A stretch of DNA of 49,771 nt from Oscillospiraceae bacterium (GTDB taxonomy: Bacteria > Bacillota > Clostridia > Oscillospirales > Oscillospiraceae): the NCBI GenBank assembly GCA_017541995.1, contig JAFXYD010000012.1, positions 1 through 49,771 of the forward strand, in the 5' to 3' direction. Both the position numbers and the translations under genes were made by a program. Under the pieces are notes generated by a model, which saw only the letters and a list, made by a program, of their open reading frames with translations, had not been told where the DNA came from and made no database searches. Position 1 is the first letter of the stretch. Each line of letters starts with the position of its first letter. Below are positions 36,979 to 44,863 of this stretch, one piece after another.

Positions 36979-38712
36979 ATGCGTATATTGGAACAATTCG
37001 CGGCGCCCCTGGACCGGAATCTGCCGCCGGACCCGGTGCTCTGCCGGGAGGAGGAGCTGGCGGAGCTGCTGCGGGTGCTCTGCCGCCGGGGGAAGAACAG
37101 CCCCGCCCTGGTGGGGCCGCCGGGGGTTGGGAAGACCGCCCTGGTGGAGGAGCTGGCCCGGCGTATGGCCCGGGGCCGGGTCCCGGCGCAGCTGGCGGGG
37201 AAGCGGATCTGGAGTCTCAACATGGCCGCCCTGGTGGCCGGGACCAAGTACCGGGGAGAGTTCGAGGAGCGGGTGCGCAATCTGCTGGCGGAGACCGCCC
37301 AGGCGGGGAACGTGATCCTCTTCCTGGACGAGCTCCACACCCTCATGGGGGCCGGGGGCGCCGAGGGTTCCATCGACGCCGCCAACCTGCTCAAGCCCGC
37401 CCTGGGCCGGGGCGGGGTGCAGCTCATCGGGGCCACCACCCGGGAGGAATACAGCCGCCGGGTGGAGGCGGACCCGGCCCTGGCCCGGCGCTTCCGGGTG
37501 GTGGAGCTGGCCCCCGCCACGGCGGAGCAGAGCCTGGAGATCCTCCGGGCCGCCGCCCCCAATCTGGAGCGGCACCACGGGGTCTGCATCCTGTCCCAGG
37601 CGGTGGAGGCGGCGGTGCGGCTCAGCGAGCGCTATCTGCCCCAGCGCTTCCTGCCGGACAAGGCCCTGGATCTGCTGGACGAGGCAGCCGCGGCCGTGAG
37701 CCTCCGGGGCAGCGGCATCGTGGACCGGCAGGCTGTGGCGGCGGCCCTCCAGCGGGCCACGGGGATTCCCCTGCGGCGGCTGCGGGAGGGAGACCGGGCC
37801 GCCCTGCGGGATCTGGAGCAGAAGCTGGGCCAGGCGGTGCTGGGCCAGGGAGAGGCCGTCCGGGCCGTGGCCGCCGCCGTCCGCCGGGGACGGCTGGGCC
37901 TGGGGGAGCCGGGACGGCCCGCCGCCGCCATCCTGCTGGCGGGGCCCACCGGGGTGGGGAAGACCGCCCTCTGCAAGGCCCTGGCCCGGGAGGTCTACGG
38001 CAGCGAGGCCGCCATGATCCGCCTGGACATGAGCGAGTACGCCCAGGAGCACACGGCGGCCCGGCTCCTGGGGGCGCCGCCGGGCTACGTGGGCCACGGC
38101 AAGGGGGGCGAGCTGACGGAGCGGGTCCGGGCCCGGCCCCACAGTCTGATCCTGCTGGACGAGCTGGAGAAGGCCCACCCCTCCGTCACGGCCCTGCTGC
38201 TGCAGATTCTGGAGGACGGCCGCCTCACCGATGGGCTGGGCCGCACGGCGGACTTCCGCAGCGCCCTGCTGGTGATGACCACCAACGCCGGGACCCTGGG
38301 CCCCAAGGCCCGGGCGGGCTTCACGGCGGGGGAGGCGGGCCCCGGCGGCCCGGAAGGCGCCGCCCGGGAGCGGCTGGCGGGGAGTTTTTCCCCGGAGCTG
38401 CTGGGCCGGATGGATGCGGTGGTGTCCTTCCGGCCCCTGACGGAGCAGGTGCTCACCGGGATCGCGGAGCTGGAGCTGAAGAAGGCCCTGGCCCGCGTGG
38501 AGGCGGCGGGGCTGCGGGTGGAGGCGGATCCGGCCTGTTCCGCCCAGCTGGCCGCCCGGGCCGCCCGGGATCCGGCGGGGGCCCGGGCCCTGCGCCGTCT
38601 GCTCCAGACCCGGCTCCTGGACCCGGCGGCGGAGCTGATCCTCCGGGGGGTGCGGGAGGCCGCCCTGGGCCCCGAGGGGCTGTCGGCGCTGCAAATGGCC
38701 GGTAATGGATAA
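36979..38712 (+). CDS. Compact ClpC/ClpA-like AAA+ ATPase without N domain or middle domain
   Basis: 577 aa, ATG 36979 with AAAGGAAG upstream. Both ATPase modules are intact. D1 has Walker A GPPGVGKT (46-53), pore loop GTKYRGEFEER and Walker B LFLDELH (114-120). D2 has Walker A GPTGVGKT (322-329), MSEYAQEH, pore loop GYVGHGKGG and LLDELEKAHP. The usual double Clp_N domain (about 140 residues) is missing, and D1 passes straight to D2 (VSLRGSGIVDRQAVAAAL) without the coiled-coil insertion of ClpC/ClpB. A RAGFTAG loop sits where ClpC has its VGF ClpP-docking loop. It may feed ClpP; no clpP or mcsAB gene is nearby. Confidence 0.88.
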   Translation: MRILEQFAAPLDRNLPPDPVLCREEELAELLRVLCRRGKNSPALVGPPGVGKTALVEELARRMARGRVPAQLAGKRIWSLNMAALVAGTKYRGEFEERVRNLLAETAQAGNVILFLDELHTLMGAGGAEGSIDAANLLKPALGRGGVQLIGATTREEYSRRVEADPALARRFRVVELAPATAEQSLEILRAAAPNLERHHGVCILSQAVEAAVRLSERYLPQRFLPDKALDLLDEAAAAVSLRGSGIVDRQAVAAALQRATGIPLRRLREGDRAALRDLEQKLGQAVLGQGEAVRAVAAAVRRGRLGLGEPGRPAAAILLAGPTGVGKTALCKALAREVYGSEAAMIRLDMSEYAQEHTAARLLGAPPGYVGHGKGGELTERVRARPHSLILLDELEKAHPSVTALLLQILEDGRLTDGLGRTADFRSALLVMTTNAGTLGPKARAGFTAGEAGPGGPEGAARERLAGSFSPELLGRMDAVVSFRPLTEQVLTGIAELELKKALARVEAAGLRVEADPACSAQLAARAARDPAGARALRRLLQTRLLDPAAELILRGVREAALGPEGLSALQMAGNG

Positions 38713-38725
38713 AAGGAATAAGGAA

Positions 38726-38757
38726 TAAGAGCGCTGTGCCGCGGCACAGCGCTCTTG
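38726..38757. terminator. Bidirectional terminator between the Clp ATPase and ychF
   Basis: AAGAGCGCTGTGCC pairs with GGCACAGCGCTCTT around GC. The convergent genes end on either side. Confidence 0.85.
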
Positions 38758-38768
38758 CTTCGCTTCTT

Positions 38769-39842
38769 TTACACGTTGAACAGGAAGTTCACAATGTCCC
38801 CGTCCTTCATGACGTAGTCCTTGCCCTCCAGGCGGAAGAGGCCCTTGGCCTTGGCGCCCGCCATGGTGCCGCAGGCCTTCAGATCCTCGAAGGCCACCAC
38901 CTCGGCCCGGATGAAGCCCCGCTCGATGTCGGAGTGGATCTTGCCGGCGGCCTTGGGGGCCTTGGTGCCCCGGGTGATGGTCCAGGCGTGGACGTCGTCG
39001 GGTCCGGCGGTGAGGAAGGAGATGTAGCCCAGCAGCTCATAGGAGGTCTTGATGAGCCGGTCCAGGCCCCGCTCCGTGAGCCCCAGCTCCTCCATAAACA
39101 TCTGCGCGTCCTCGGCGTCCATGTCCATGATGTCCTCCTCGAACTTGGCGGCCACGGGCAGCACCGCGGCCCCCTCCTCGGCGGCCAGGGCCGACAGGGC
39201 CAGGAACTGGGCGTTTTCCTTGTAGTTGGCCATGCCGTCCTCGTCCAGGTTGGCGGCGTAGATCACCGGCTTGGTGGAAAGCAATCCGCCGTCCTGGAGG
39301 ATGTCCCGGTCCTCCTCGGTGAAGGGGAAGCTCCGGGCGGGCTTGCCGTCGCCCAGATGGGCCAGAAGCTGCTCGCACATGTCGGCCTCCCGCTTGTACT
39401 TCTTGTCGCCGCCCTTGAGATTCTTCCTGGCCTTGTCCAGGCGGCGCTCCACCACCTCAATGTCCGCCAGGATCAGCTCCAGCTCCAGGGTCTCGGCGTC
39501 GGAGCGGGCGTCGGCGGGCTCGGGGAAGAGATTGTCGTTGTCAAAGCAGCGGACCACGTGTACCAGGGCGTCGGTCTGCCGGATGTTCTGCAGCACGGAG
39601 TTGCCCCGGCCCTGGCCCTTGCTGACGCCGGAGACGTCCACAAAGTCGATGCTGGCGGGGGAGTATTTCTTGGGCTTGTAGTATTCGGCCAGCCAGTCCA
39701 GCCGCTCGTCGGGGACCTTGGCCTGGCCCACGTTGGCCTTGCCGGAGCCGCCGTAGCCGCCGGTCTCGGCCCTGGAGCCCGTCAGCGCGTTGTAAAGAGT
39801 CGTCTTGCCCACTCCGGGCAGACCCACGATACCTAATTTCAT
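38769..39842 (-). CDS. ychF: Redox-regulated Obg-like ATPase YchF
   Basis: 357 aa from ATG 39842, with AAAAAGGAG twelve bases upstream; a GTG at 39866 is inside that site. P-loop MKLGIVGLPGVGKTTLYNAL, then IDFVDVSGVSKGQGRGNSVL (G3, with the family's hydrophobic replacement of the usual catalytic Gln), VIYAANLDEDG in the NLDE motif that gives ATP over GTP preference, and the closing TGS-domain with GFIRAEVVAFEDL and YVMKDGDIVNFLFNV. YchF binds the 70S ribosome and responds to oxidative stress. It is a single gene here. Confidence 0.96.
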   Translation of the reverse strand: MKLGIVGLPGVGKTTLYNALTGSRAETGGYGGSGKANVGQAKVPDERLDWLAEYYKPKKYSPASIDFVDVSGVSKGQGRGNSVLQNIRQTDALVHVVRCFDNDNLFPEPADARSDAETLELELILADIEVVERRLDKARKNLKGGDKKYKREADMCEQLLAHLGDGKPARSFPFTEEDRDILQDGGLLSTKPVIYAANLDEDGMANYKENAQFLALSALAAEEGAAVLPVAAKFEEDIMDMDAEDAQMFMEELGLTERGLDRLIKTSYELLGYISFLTAGPDDVHAWTITRGTKAPKAAGKIHSDIERGFIRAEVVAFEDLKACGTMAGAKAKGLFRLEGKDYVMKDGDIVNFLFNV

Positions 39843-40050
39843 CGTCTCATCGATCTCCTTTTTCACCTGTGCCGCCTTCCGTCCGTACAGAACGGAAGCC
39901 GCTTTCTTGCCGATAGTTTATCACAGCGGAGCCGTTTTTTCAAGCCCGCGTTTTTCAAATTATCCGGCGGAGGGAGGCTCTGAGCACGCCGCCGCCGGGA
40001 AAACGGGAGCGCAGTCGGGGTCCGGAAAATAATTCTGGATATTTGCCCGA

Positions 40051-40064
40051 GAATGTGCTATAAT
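40051..40064 (+). promoter_or_regulatory. Extended -10 promoter of uppP
   Basis: GTGCTATAAT ends at 40064, giving the TGn extension plus perfect TATAAT. No convincing -35 is seen at 17 bases. The rest of the 263-base gap (39843-40105) holds the ychF upstream region and nothing else clear. Confidence 0.55.
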
Positions 40065-40105
40065 ATTTTTAATATGGCGTTATCATGTCTCCCGGGAGGT
40101 GCGTT

Positions 40106-40951
40106 ATGGGGATCTTCGCTGCTGTTGTGCTGGCCCTGGCGGCCGGGATTACGGAGATTTTGCCGGTTTCCGGCACAGGTCATCTCTTTTTGCTGGCTAA
40201 GCTGATGGGGGTCTCCGCCGCGGGGACGGAATTTCAGTCCTTCCGGGCCATGCTCTATTTCGGCGCGGCCTTCGGCGGGGTTTTGTTCTACCACACCCAG
40301 CTGTGGGATATGCTCCGGGAAAACCTGGTGCTGCTGGGCCTGGCCCGGCCCGCCACCCACCGGCGGGGCGTGCCCTTCGGCCAGCGGCTGGGGCTGCTGC
40401 TGATGATGGCGGCCCTGCCCATGCTGCCCGCGCTGCTGCTCAACGGCATCCGGGCCAGGCTGGAGCAGGACGCGGGGGCCCTGGCCTTCATTGCCCTGCT
40501 GTTCTGCATCTCCGGCGCGGTGCTTTACTTTGCCGCCCGGGGCGCCCGGGGCAAGCGCGGCATCCATGAGATGACCCTCTCCGACGCCGTCGTCACAGGC
40601 CTGGCGCAGATTCTTTCCCTCTTCCCGGGCCTGTCCCGGACGGGCTTTACCGTCTCCGTCCTGCTGAGCCGGGGCATGGACGGCTCCGCCGCCGCGGAGT
40701 TCGCCGGGCTGCTGGGGGTTCCGGTGCTGCTGGGGGCCGGGCTGGTGCAGCTGGCGGCCGCCAAGGCCGGGGAGGGCAGCTTTGCTGACACGCCGTATCT
40801 GATCCTGGGCTTCGCCCTCTCGTCTCTGGCCGCCTTCTTTACCCTGCGGGTCTTCACAGAGCACATGTCCCGCCGCCGCCCCACGGGCTTCGCCTACTGG
40901 AGCTGGGGCGCCGGGATCCTGACCCTGATCCTGTTTTTGATTTCGGCCTGA
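40106..40951 (+). CDS. uppP: Undecaprenyl-diphosphatase UppP/BacA
   Basis: 281 aa from ATG 40106 with GGGAGGTG upstream (an in-frame ATG at 40085 lacks a site). About eight membrane helices. Active-site motif 1 reads AAGITEILPVSGTGHLFLL: the E-x-x-P-V-S and GH are kept, though the usual second serine is G-T. Motif 2 is FPGLSRTGFTVSVLLSRG (PGxSRxG with the catalytic Arg). It removes one phosphate from undecaprenyl diphosphate and so recycles the lipid carrier for peptidoglycan and for TagO-type polymers. It precedes ftsK by 53 bases and may be co-transcribed with it. Confidence 0.92.
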   Translation: MGIFAAVVLALAAGITEILPVSGTGHLFLLAKLMGVSAAGTEFQSFRAMLYFGAAFGGVLFYHTQLWDMLRENLVLLGLARPATHRRGVPFGQRLGLLLMMAALPMLPALLLNGIRARLEQDAGALAFIALLFCISGAVLYFAARGARGKRGIHEMTLSDAVVTGLAQILSLFPGLSRTGFTVSVLLSRGMDGSAAAEFAGLLGVPVLLGAGLVQLAAAKAGEGSFADTPYLILGFALSSLAAFFTLRVFTEHMSRRRPTGFAYWSWGAGILTLILFLISA

Positions 40952-41004
40952 GCCGCCCCCGGCGGGCAAATCTGTTCCCATTTCAAATTAGGAGTATCGT
41001 ACAT

Positions 41005-43713
41005 ATGGCAAGCAATCAGAATACAAAGAAATCCTCCGCCGGGCACGGCAGGAAGAAAGCACCGTCCAAGCAGCAGCCGCTGCGGCAGCAGAGCGTCCTT
41101 TCCCAATTCCGGCGGGAGATCTGGGGCGGCGTCTGCGGACTGCTGGCCCTGCTGATTATCCTCAGCGGCCTGGACAAGAGCAGCGCCCTGGCCCGCTTCT
41201 TCATGGGCATCTCCGGCCACGTGGGCCTGGTGGTGCTGCCCATGGGCCTGGTGCTCTGCGCCGTCGCCCTCTTTTTCCACGGGGGCAAGCCCGTTACCAT
41301 GCGGGTGCTCTGCTCGTTGAGCTTCGCCCTGCTGGTCTGCGCCATTGCCCACCTGGGCATCAACCGTTCCCAGGCGAGCTGGGGCGCGGAGATGTTCGGC
41401 GTCCTCTATGAGGAGGGCTGCCGCAATCTCTCCGGCGGCGTCCTGGGGGGCCTGCTGGCCATGCTCTTCTGCCTGCCCGGGGGCCGTCCCGTGGGCTGGG
41501 CGGTCTGCATTCTGCTGTTGCTGGTGAGCCTGCCCGCCTCTCTGAATCTGACCCTGACGGGGCTGCTGCGGGCCATCAACGACCACCGGGACGAGCTGCG
41601 CCGCCAGGACAAGCCCGCCCGCAAGGAGCCCGCCGAGGCGCTGGTGGAGCGGGCCATCCAGCACCGGGAAAACCGGGAGGAGCGCCGCCAGGAGCGGGAA
41701 GAACGCCGCCAGGAGCGGGAGGAGCGCCGCCTGGAAAAGGAAGAGCTGCGGGCGGCCCGCCGCCGCTTCGACTATGATCTGCCCGTGGACGACCCCGAGG
41801 GGATCGAGGTCCCCGCGGAGAAGCAGCCTGCCGCCTCCATGCCGGTGCAGCTGCCCATGACCCCCATCGAGACCCCCAAGCCCGCACGCCGCAAGCGCGC
41901 GGAATTCGACCTGCCGGTGGATGATCCCGTGACGGCGCCCGGCAGCGCCGCGGCCCCGGCCGCGCCTGCCGCTCCGGCGGAGGCTCCGGCGCCCCAGACC
42001 AAGGCGGAGCCGAGCTTCAACTTCCCGCCGACCCCCGCGGCCTCCGCCCCCGAGGCTCCCGCCGCGAAGCCCCTGCCCTCGGATAAGGTCAAGGCCTCCG
42101 AGGCCCGCAGGGCCGCCGCGGAGATCGCTGCCCAGATCGACAACGCCCCCGTTCCCGATAAGCCAGCCTACGTCTACCCGCCCATCGACCTGCTGAACAA
42201 GGTCTCCAACGGCAGCGTGGACGCCAGCGCCGAGATGCGGGAGAACACCCGCCGCCTCCAGGAGAAGCTGGCCTGCTTCAACGTGGACGCCCAGATCGTC
42301 AACGTCACCCGGGGCCCCAACGTCACCATGTACGAGCTGCAGCTGGCCCAGGGGGTGCGCCTGTCCAAGCTGACGGGCCTGGCGGACGACATTGCCCTGG
42401 AGCTGGGAGCCTCCGGCGTGCGGATTTCCGCCATTCCCGATAAAAACTCCATGGTGGGCATTGAGGTGCCCAACAAGCAGGTGAGCACCGTCTCCATCCG
42501 GGAGGTCATCGACTCCAAGGAGTTCCGGGCCGCCAAGTCCAAGATCTCCTTCGCCGTGGGCAAGGACATCAACGGCAGCTGCGTCATCGGAGACATCTCC
42601 AAGATGCCCCACGTGCTCATCGCCGGCACCACCGGCTCCGGCAAATCCGTCTGCACCAACAGCATTCTGATCTCCCTGCTCTACAAGGCCACCCCCGACG
42701 AGGTGAAGCTCATTGTGGTGGATCCCAAGATGGTGGAGTTTGGCATCTACAACGGCATCCCCCATCTTCTGATCCCCGTGGTCACCGACGCCAAGAAGGC
42801 CGCCGGCGCCTTGCAGTGGGCCGTCACGGAGATGATGCGCCGCTACCGCTCCCTCTCCGAGGCCGGCGTCCGGGACATCGAGTCCTACAACAAGCTGGCC
42901 GCCGAGGAGGAGGCGCTGGAGCCCATTCCCAAGCTGGTGGTGGTCATCGACGAGCTGGCCGACCTGATGCTGGTGGCGGGCAAGGAGGTGGAGGAGGCCA
43001 TCTGCCGCATCGCCCAGATGGGCCGTGCCGCGGGCGTCCACCTGGTTATTGCCACCCAGCGTCCCTCCGCCGACGTCATCACCGGCCTTATGAAGGCCAA
43101 CATCCCCTCCCGCATCGCCCTGGTGGTCTCCAGCGCCATGGAGTCCCGCATCATTCTCGACGCCATGGGAGCCGAGAAGCTCATCGGCCGCGGCGACATG
43201 CTCTACGCCCCCCTGGGTAAGGGCAAGAAGCGGGTCCAGGGCTGCTACATCGACGAAACCGAGGTCCAGCGGGTCATCGACTTCGTCAAGGCCAACGGCA
43301 GCGCCGACTACAGCGACGAGGTCCAGCAGGAGATTGAGCTGCGGGCCTCTCAGTCCGGCAAGGGCACCCCCGCCAGCGCCAGCGCCACGCCCTCCAACCC
43401 CGGCGGCGCCCCCGCCGAGGAGGAGAGCGGCGACGAGCTGCTGCCCGCCGCTGTGGACGTCATTCTGGAAACCGGGCTCTGCTCCGTGTCTCTGCTGCAG
43501 CGCCGTCTGAAGCTGGGCTATGCCCGGGCGGCCCGCATTGTGGACGAGATGGAGGAGCGGGGCATCGTCGGCCCCTTCGAGGGCTCCAAGCCCCGGAGCC
43601 TGCTGATCACCAAGGAACAGTGGGCCGCCATGCAGAACGGCGTCCCCATGGAGCTGGGCGAAGCGGACGAGGAAGGCGCAGAGGATATGAAAGACGAGAC
43701 GATAGAGGAATAA
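41005..43713 (+). CDS. ftsK: DNA translocase FtsK/SpoIIIE
   Basis: 902 aa, ATG 41005 with AGGAG upstream. Four N-terminal membrane helices span about 40-190. A charged linker follows, with EERRQE repeats (about 219-248), then Pro/Ala-rich sequence to 360. The alpha/beta/gamma motor starts near 385 (IDLLNKVSNGSVDASAEM). Walker A is GTTGSGKS at about 541-548, Walker B VVIDELADLM near 645, with RMAQ-type block IAQMGRAAGVHLVIATQRPS. The C-terminal gamma winged helix (about 810-870) has ETGLCSVSLLQRRLKLGYAR. It pumps DNA into daughter cells or the forespore; FtsK and SpoIIIE roles cannot be separated by sequence. Confidence 0.96.
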   Translation: MASNQNTKKSSAGHGRKKAPSKQQPLRQQSVLSQFRREIWGGVCGLLALLIILSGLDKSSALARFFMGISGHVGLVVLPMGLVLCAVALFFHGGKPVTMRVLCSLSFALLVCAIAHLGINRSQASWGAEMFGVLYEEGCRNLSGGVLGGLLAMLFCLPGGRPVGWAVCILLLLVSLPASLNLTLTGLLRAINDHRDELRRQDKPARKEPAEALVERAIQHRENREERRQEREERRQEREERRLEKEELRAARRRFDYDLPVDDPEGIEVPAEKQPAASMPVQLPMTPIETPKPARRKRAEFDLPVDDPVTAPGSAAAPAAPAAPAEAPAPQTKAEPSFNFPPTPAASAPEAPAAKPLPSDKVKASEARRAAAEIAAQIDNAPVPDKPAYVYPPIDLLNKVSNGSVDASAEMRENTRRLQEKLACFNVDAQIVNVTRGPNVTMYELQLAQGVRLSKLTGLADDIALELGASGVRISAIPDKNSMVGIEVPNKQVSTVSIREVIDSKEFRAAKSKISFAVGKDINGSCVIGDISKMPHVLIAGTTGSGKSVCTNSILISLLYKATPDEVKLIVVDPKMVEFGIYNGIPHLLIPVVTDAKKAAGALQWAVTEMMRRYRSLSEAGVRDIESYNKLAAEEEALEPIPKLVVVIDELADLMLVAGKEVEEAICRIAQMGRAAGVHLVIATQRPSADVITGLMKANIPSRIALVVSSAMESRIILDAMGAEKLIGRGDMLYAPLGKGKKRVQGCYIDETEVQRVIDFVKANGSADYSDEVQQEIELRASQSGKGTPASASATPSNPGGAPAEEESGDELLPAAVDVILETGLCSVSLLQRRLKLGYARAARIVDEMEERGIVGPFEGSKPRSLLITKEQWAAMQNGVPMELGEADEEGAEDMKDETIEE

Positions 43714-43723
43714 AGAGGAGGCT

Positions 43724-43843
43724 ATGCCGCAGCCTTGGGTTTTGCGGAGAGTTCGGGATAAGCGGCCGAATCAAATTATACAGTTCTACCGGCGAACGCC
43801 TCAGAACCCTTTGAAAACAGGGGATCTGAGGCGTTTGCCTTGA
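43724..43843 (+). CDS. Possible 39-aa peptide after ftsK
   Basis: A 39-codon frame starts at ATG 43724, with a strong AGAGGAGG site directly after the ftsK stop codon. It translates as MPQPWVLRRVRDKRPNQIIQ and continues basic to the stop. The last third lies in the terminator hairpin, which is unusual for a real gene, and no fold pattern is seen. The rest of the gap to 44015 holds only the terminator and the next promoter. Listed at low confidence because of the ribosome site. Confidence 0.25.
   Translation: MPQPWVLRRVRDKRPNQIIQFYRRTPQNPLKTGDLRRLP
43795..43838 (+). terminator. Terminator after ftsK
   Basis: AACGCCTCAGA (about 43797) pairs with TCTGAGGCGTT around an A-rich loop, with CCC/GGGG extending the stem. 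It ends in GTTTGCCTTG, a modest T content. Confidence 0.75.
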
Positions 43844-43935
43844 AATGGGGCGGCGTTCTGTTGCTCCCGGAACCGTCGGGGAGCCCGGGGCCGGGGATTT
43901 TCGGGGATCCTCAGCGCGCTTCCGTTTCTGAGGGC

Positions 43936-43964
43936 TTGCGCTCCGAGGCGGATTGTGGTATAGT
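43936..43964 (+). promoter_or_regulatory. Promoter of the split-barrel protein gene
   Basis: TTGCGC (43936-43941), 17-base spacer, TATAGT (43959-43964), about 50 bases before the start codon. Confidence 0.65.
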
Positions 43965-44015
43965 TATCCTCGAAGAATGGGACGATACAACGCCTCTTGT
44001 ACAGGAGGAAGCAAG

Positions 44016-44792
44016 ATGAAGAAAACCGTGGATGCCTCCGGGATTGCGGCGCTGCTGGAGCGCTCCGCGCCGATCTGGGCCGGGACTGTGGGCCTGGATG
44101 GGCGGCCCCAGCTGCGGCAGCTCTGCTTTCTGTTCCAGCAGGAGGGGGCGCTGTATTTTCTCACGGCGAAAAGCCGCAGACTCTACGCCGAGCTGTGCAA
44201 GACCCCGTATATTCAGCTTTGCGTGACGGAGGGGGAGACGGAGGACTGCCTGCGGATCTCGGGCAAGGTCTGCTTTACGGAGGAGAAGGAGCTGATTGCC
44301 CGCTGCCTCCGGGAGCGGCCCGAAATGGCAGCGGCCCTGGGCGGGGACGAAAAGGCCCTGATCGCCTTCTTCCTGCTGGGCGTCCGGGGGGAGCGGACCG
44401 CCGTCTGCGAGGAAGTCCCCCTGGAGAGCTGGACCCTGCCGGACCCCTCCGGGGTTCTGGTGGGGATCACCATCAAGAAAAAGACCGAGCTGCGGGATCG
44501 GCTGACCCGAATCCTGGAGCGCCGGGAGGCGGAGCCCCCGGCTGTCATAGACGAGACCGCCAAGCTCTATGACGGTGCGCTGTTCCTCTTTGCGGAGGCG
44601 GCCAAGGCCCTGTGGCCCCGGATGGATATCCGCCCCATCGAGCGGGCCGCGGTGTTTGAGACCTGGGACCAGCGGGAGCACTACACCAGGCTGGCGGCGG
44701 AGCGCATCGGCAACGCCGTCATCGACAAGCCGGAGGATTTCAGCTACTGGCTCAGTCCCGAAACCCTGAAGGCGCTTTCGGACGCGGAATGA
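44016..44792 (+). CDS. Pyridoxamine 5'-phosphate oxidase-like flavin split-barrel protein with extra C-terminal domain
   Basis: 258 aa from ATG 44016 with ACAGGAGG upstream. Residues 10-125 show the FMN split-barrel pattern: SAPIWAGTVGLDGRPQLRQL, then GALYFLTAKSRRLYAELCKT and IQLCVTEGETEDCLRISGKV. Members bind FMN, F420 or haem and act as oxidases, reductases or sensors. The last 130 residues have no clear match to that family: DRLTRILERREAEPPAVIDE is followed by a helical stretch ending LSPETLKALSDAE. The stop codon overlaps a longer frame of the next gene, but the real start there is further on. The cofactor cannot be named from sequence. Confidence 0.78.
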   Translation: MKKTVDASGIAALLERSAPIWAGTVGLDGRPQLRQLCFLFQQEGALYFLTAKSRRLYAELCKTPYIQLCVTEGETEDCLRISGKVCFTEEKELIARCLRERPEMAAALGGDEKALIAFFLLGVRGERTAVCEEVPLESWTLPDPSGVLVGITIKKKTELRDRLTRILERREAEPPAVIDETAKLYDGALFLFAEAAKALWPRMDIRPIERAAVFETWDQREHYTRLAAERIGNAVIDKPEDFSYWLSPETLKALSDAE

Positions 44793-44863
44793 CGGAAGAA
44801 GCCCGGCAGCCCGGAATTGCTCGGGAAACGCGCCGATGGAGGAGAGTACGAAGGACAAGGAAT

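Noticed and set aside
43724-43843. 39-aa frame after ftsK as a confident gene
   Set aside because: The ribosome site is good, but the frame ends inside the terminator hairpin and shows no protein pattern. It is kept only as a low-confidence feature.
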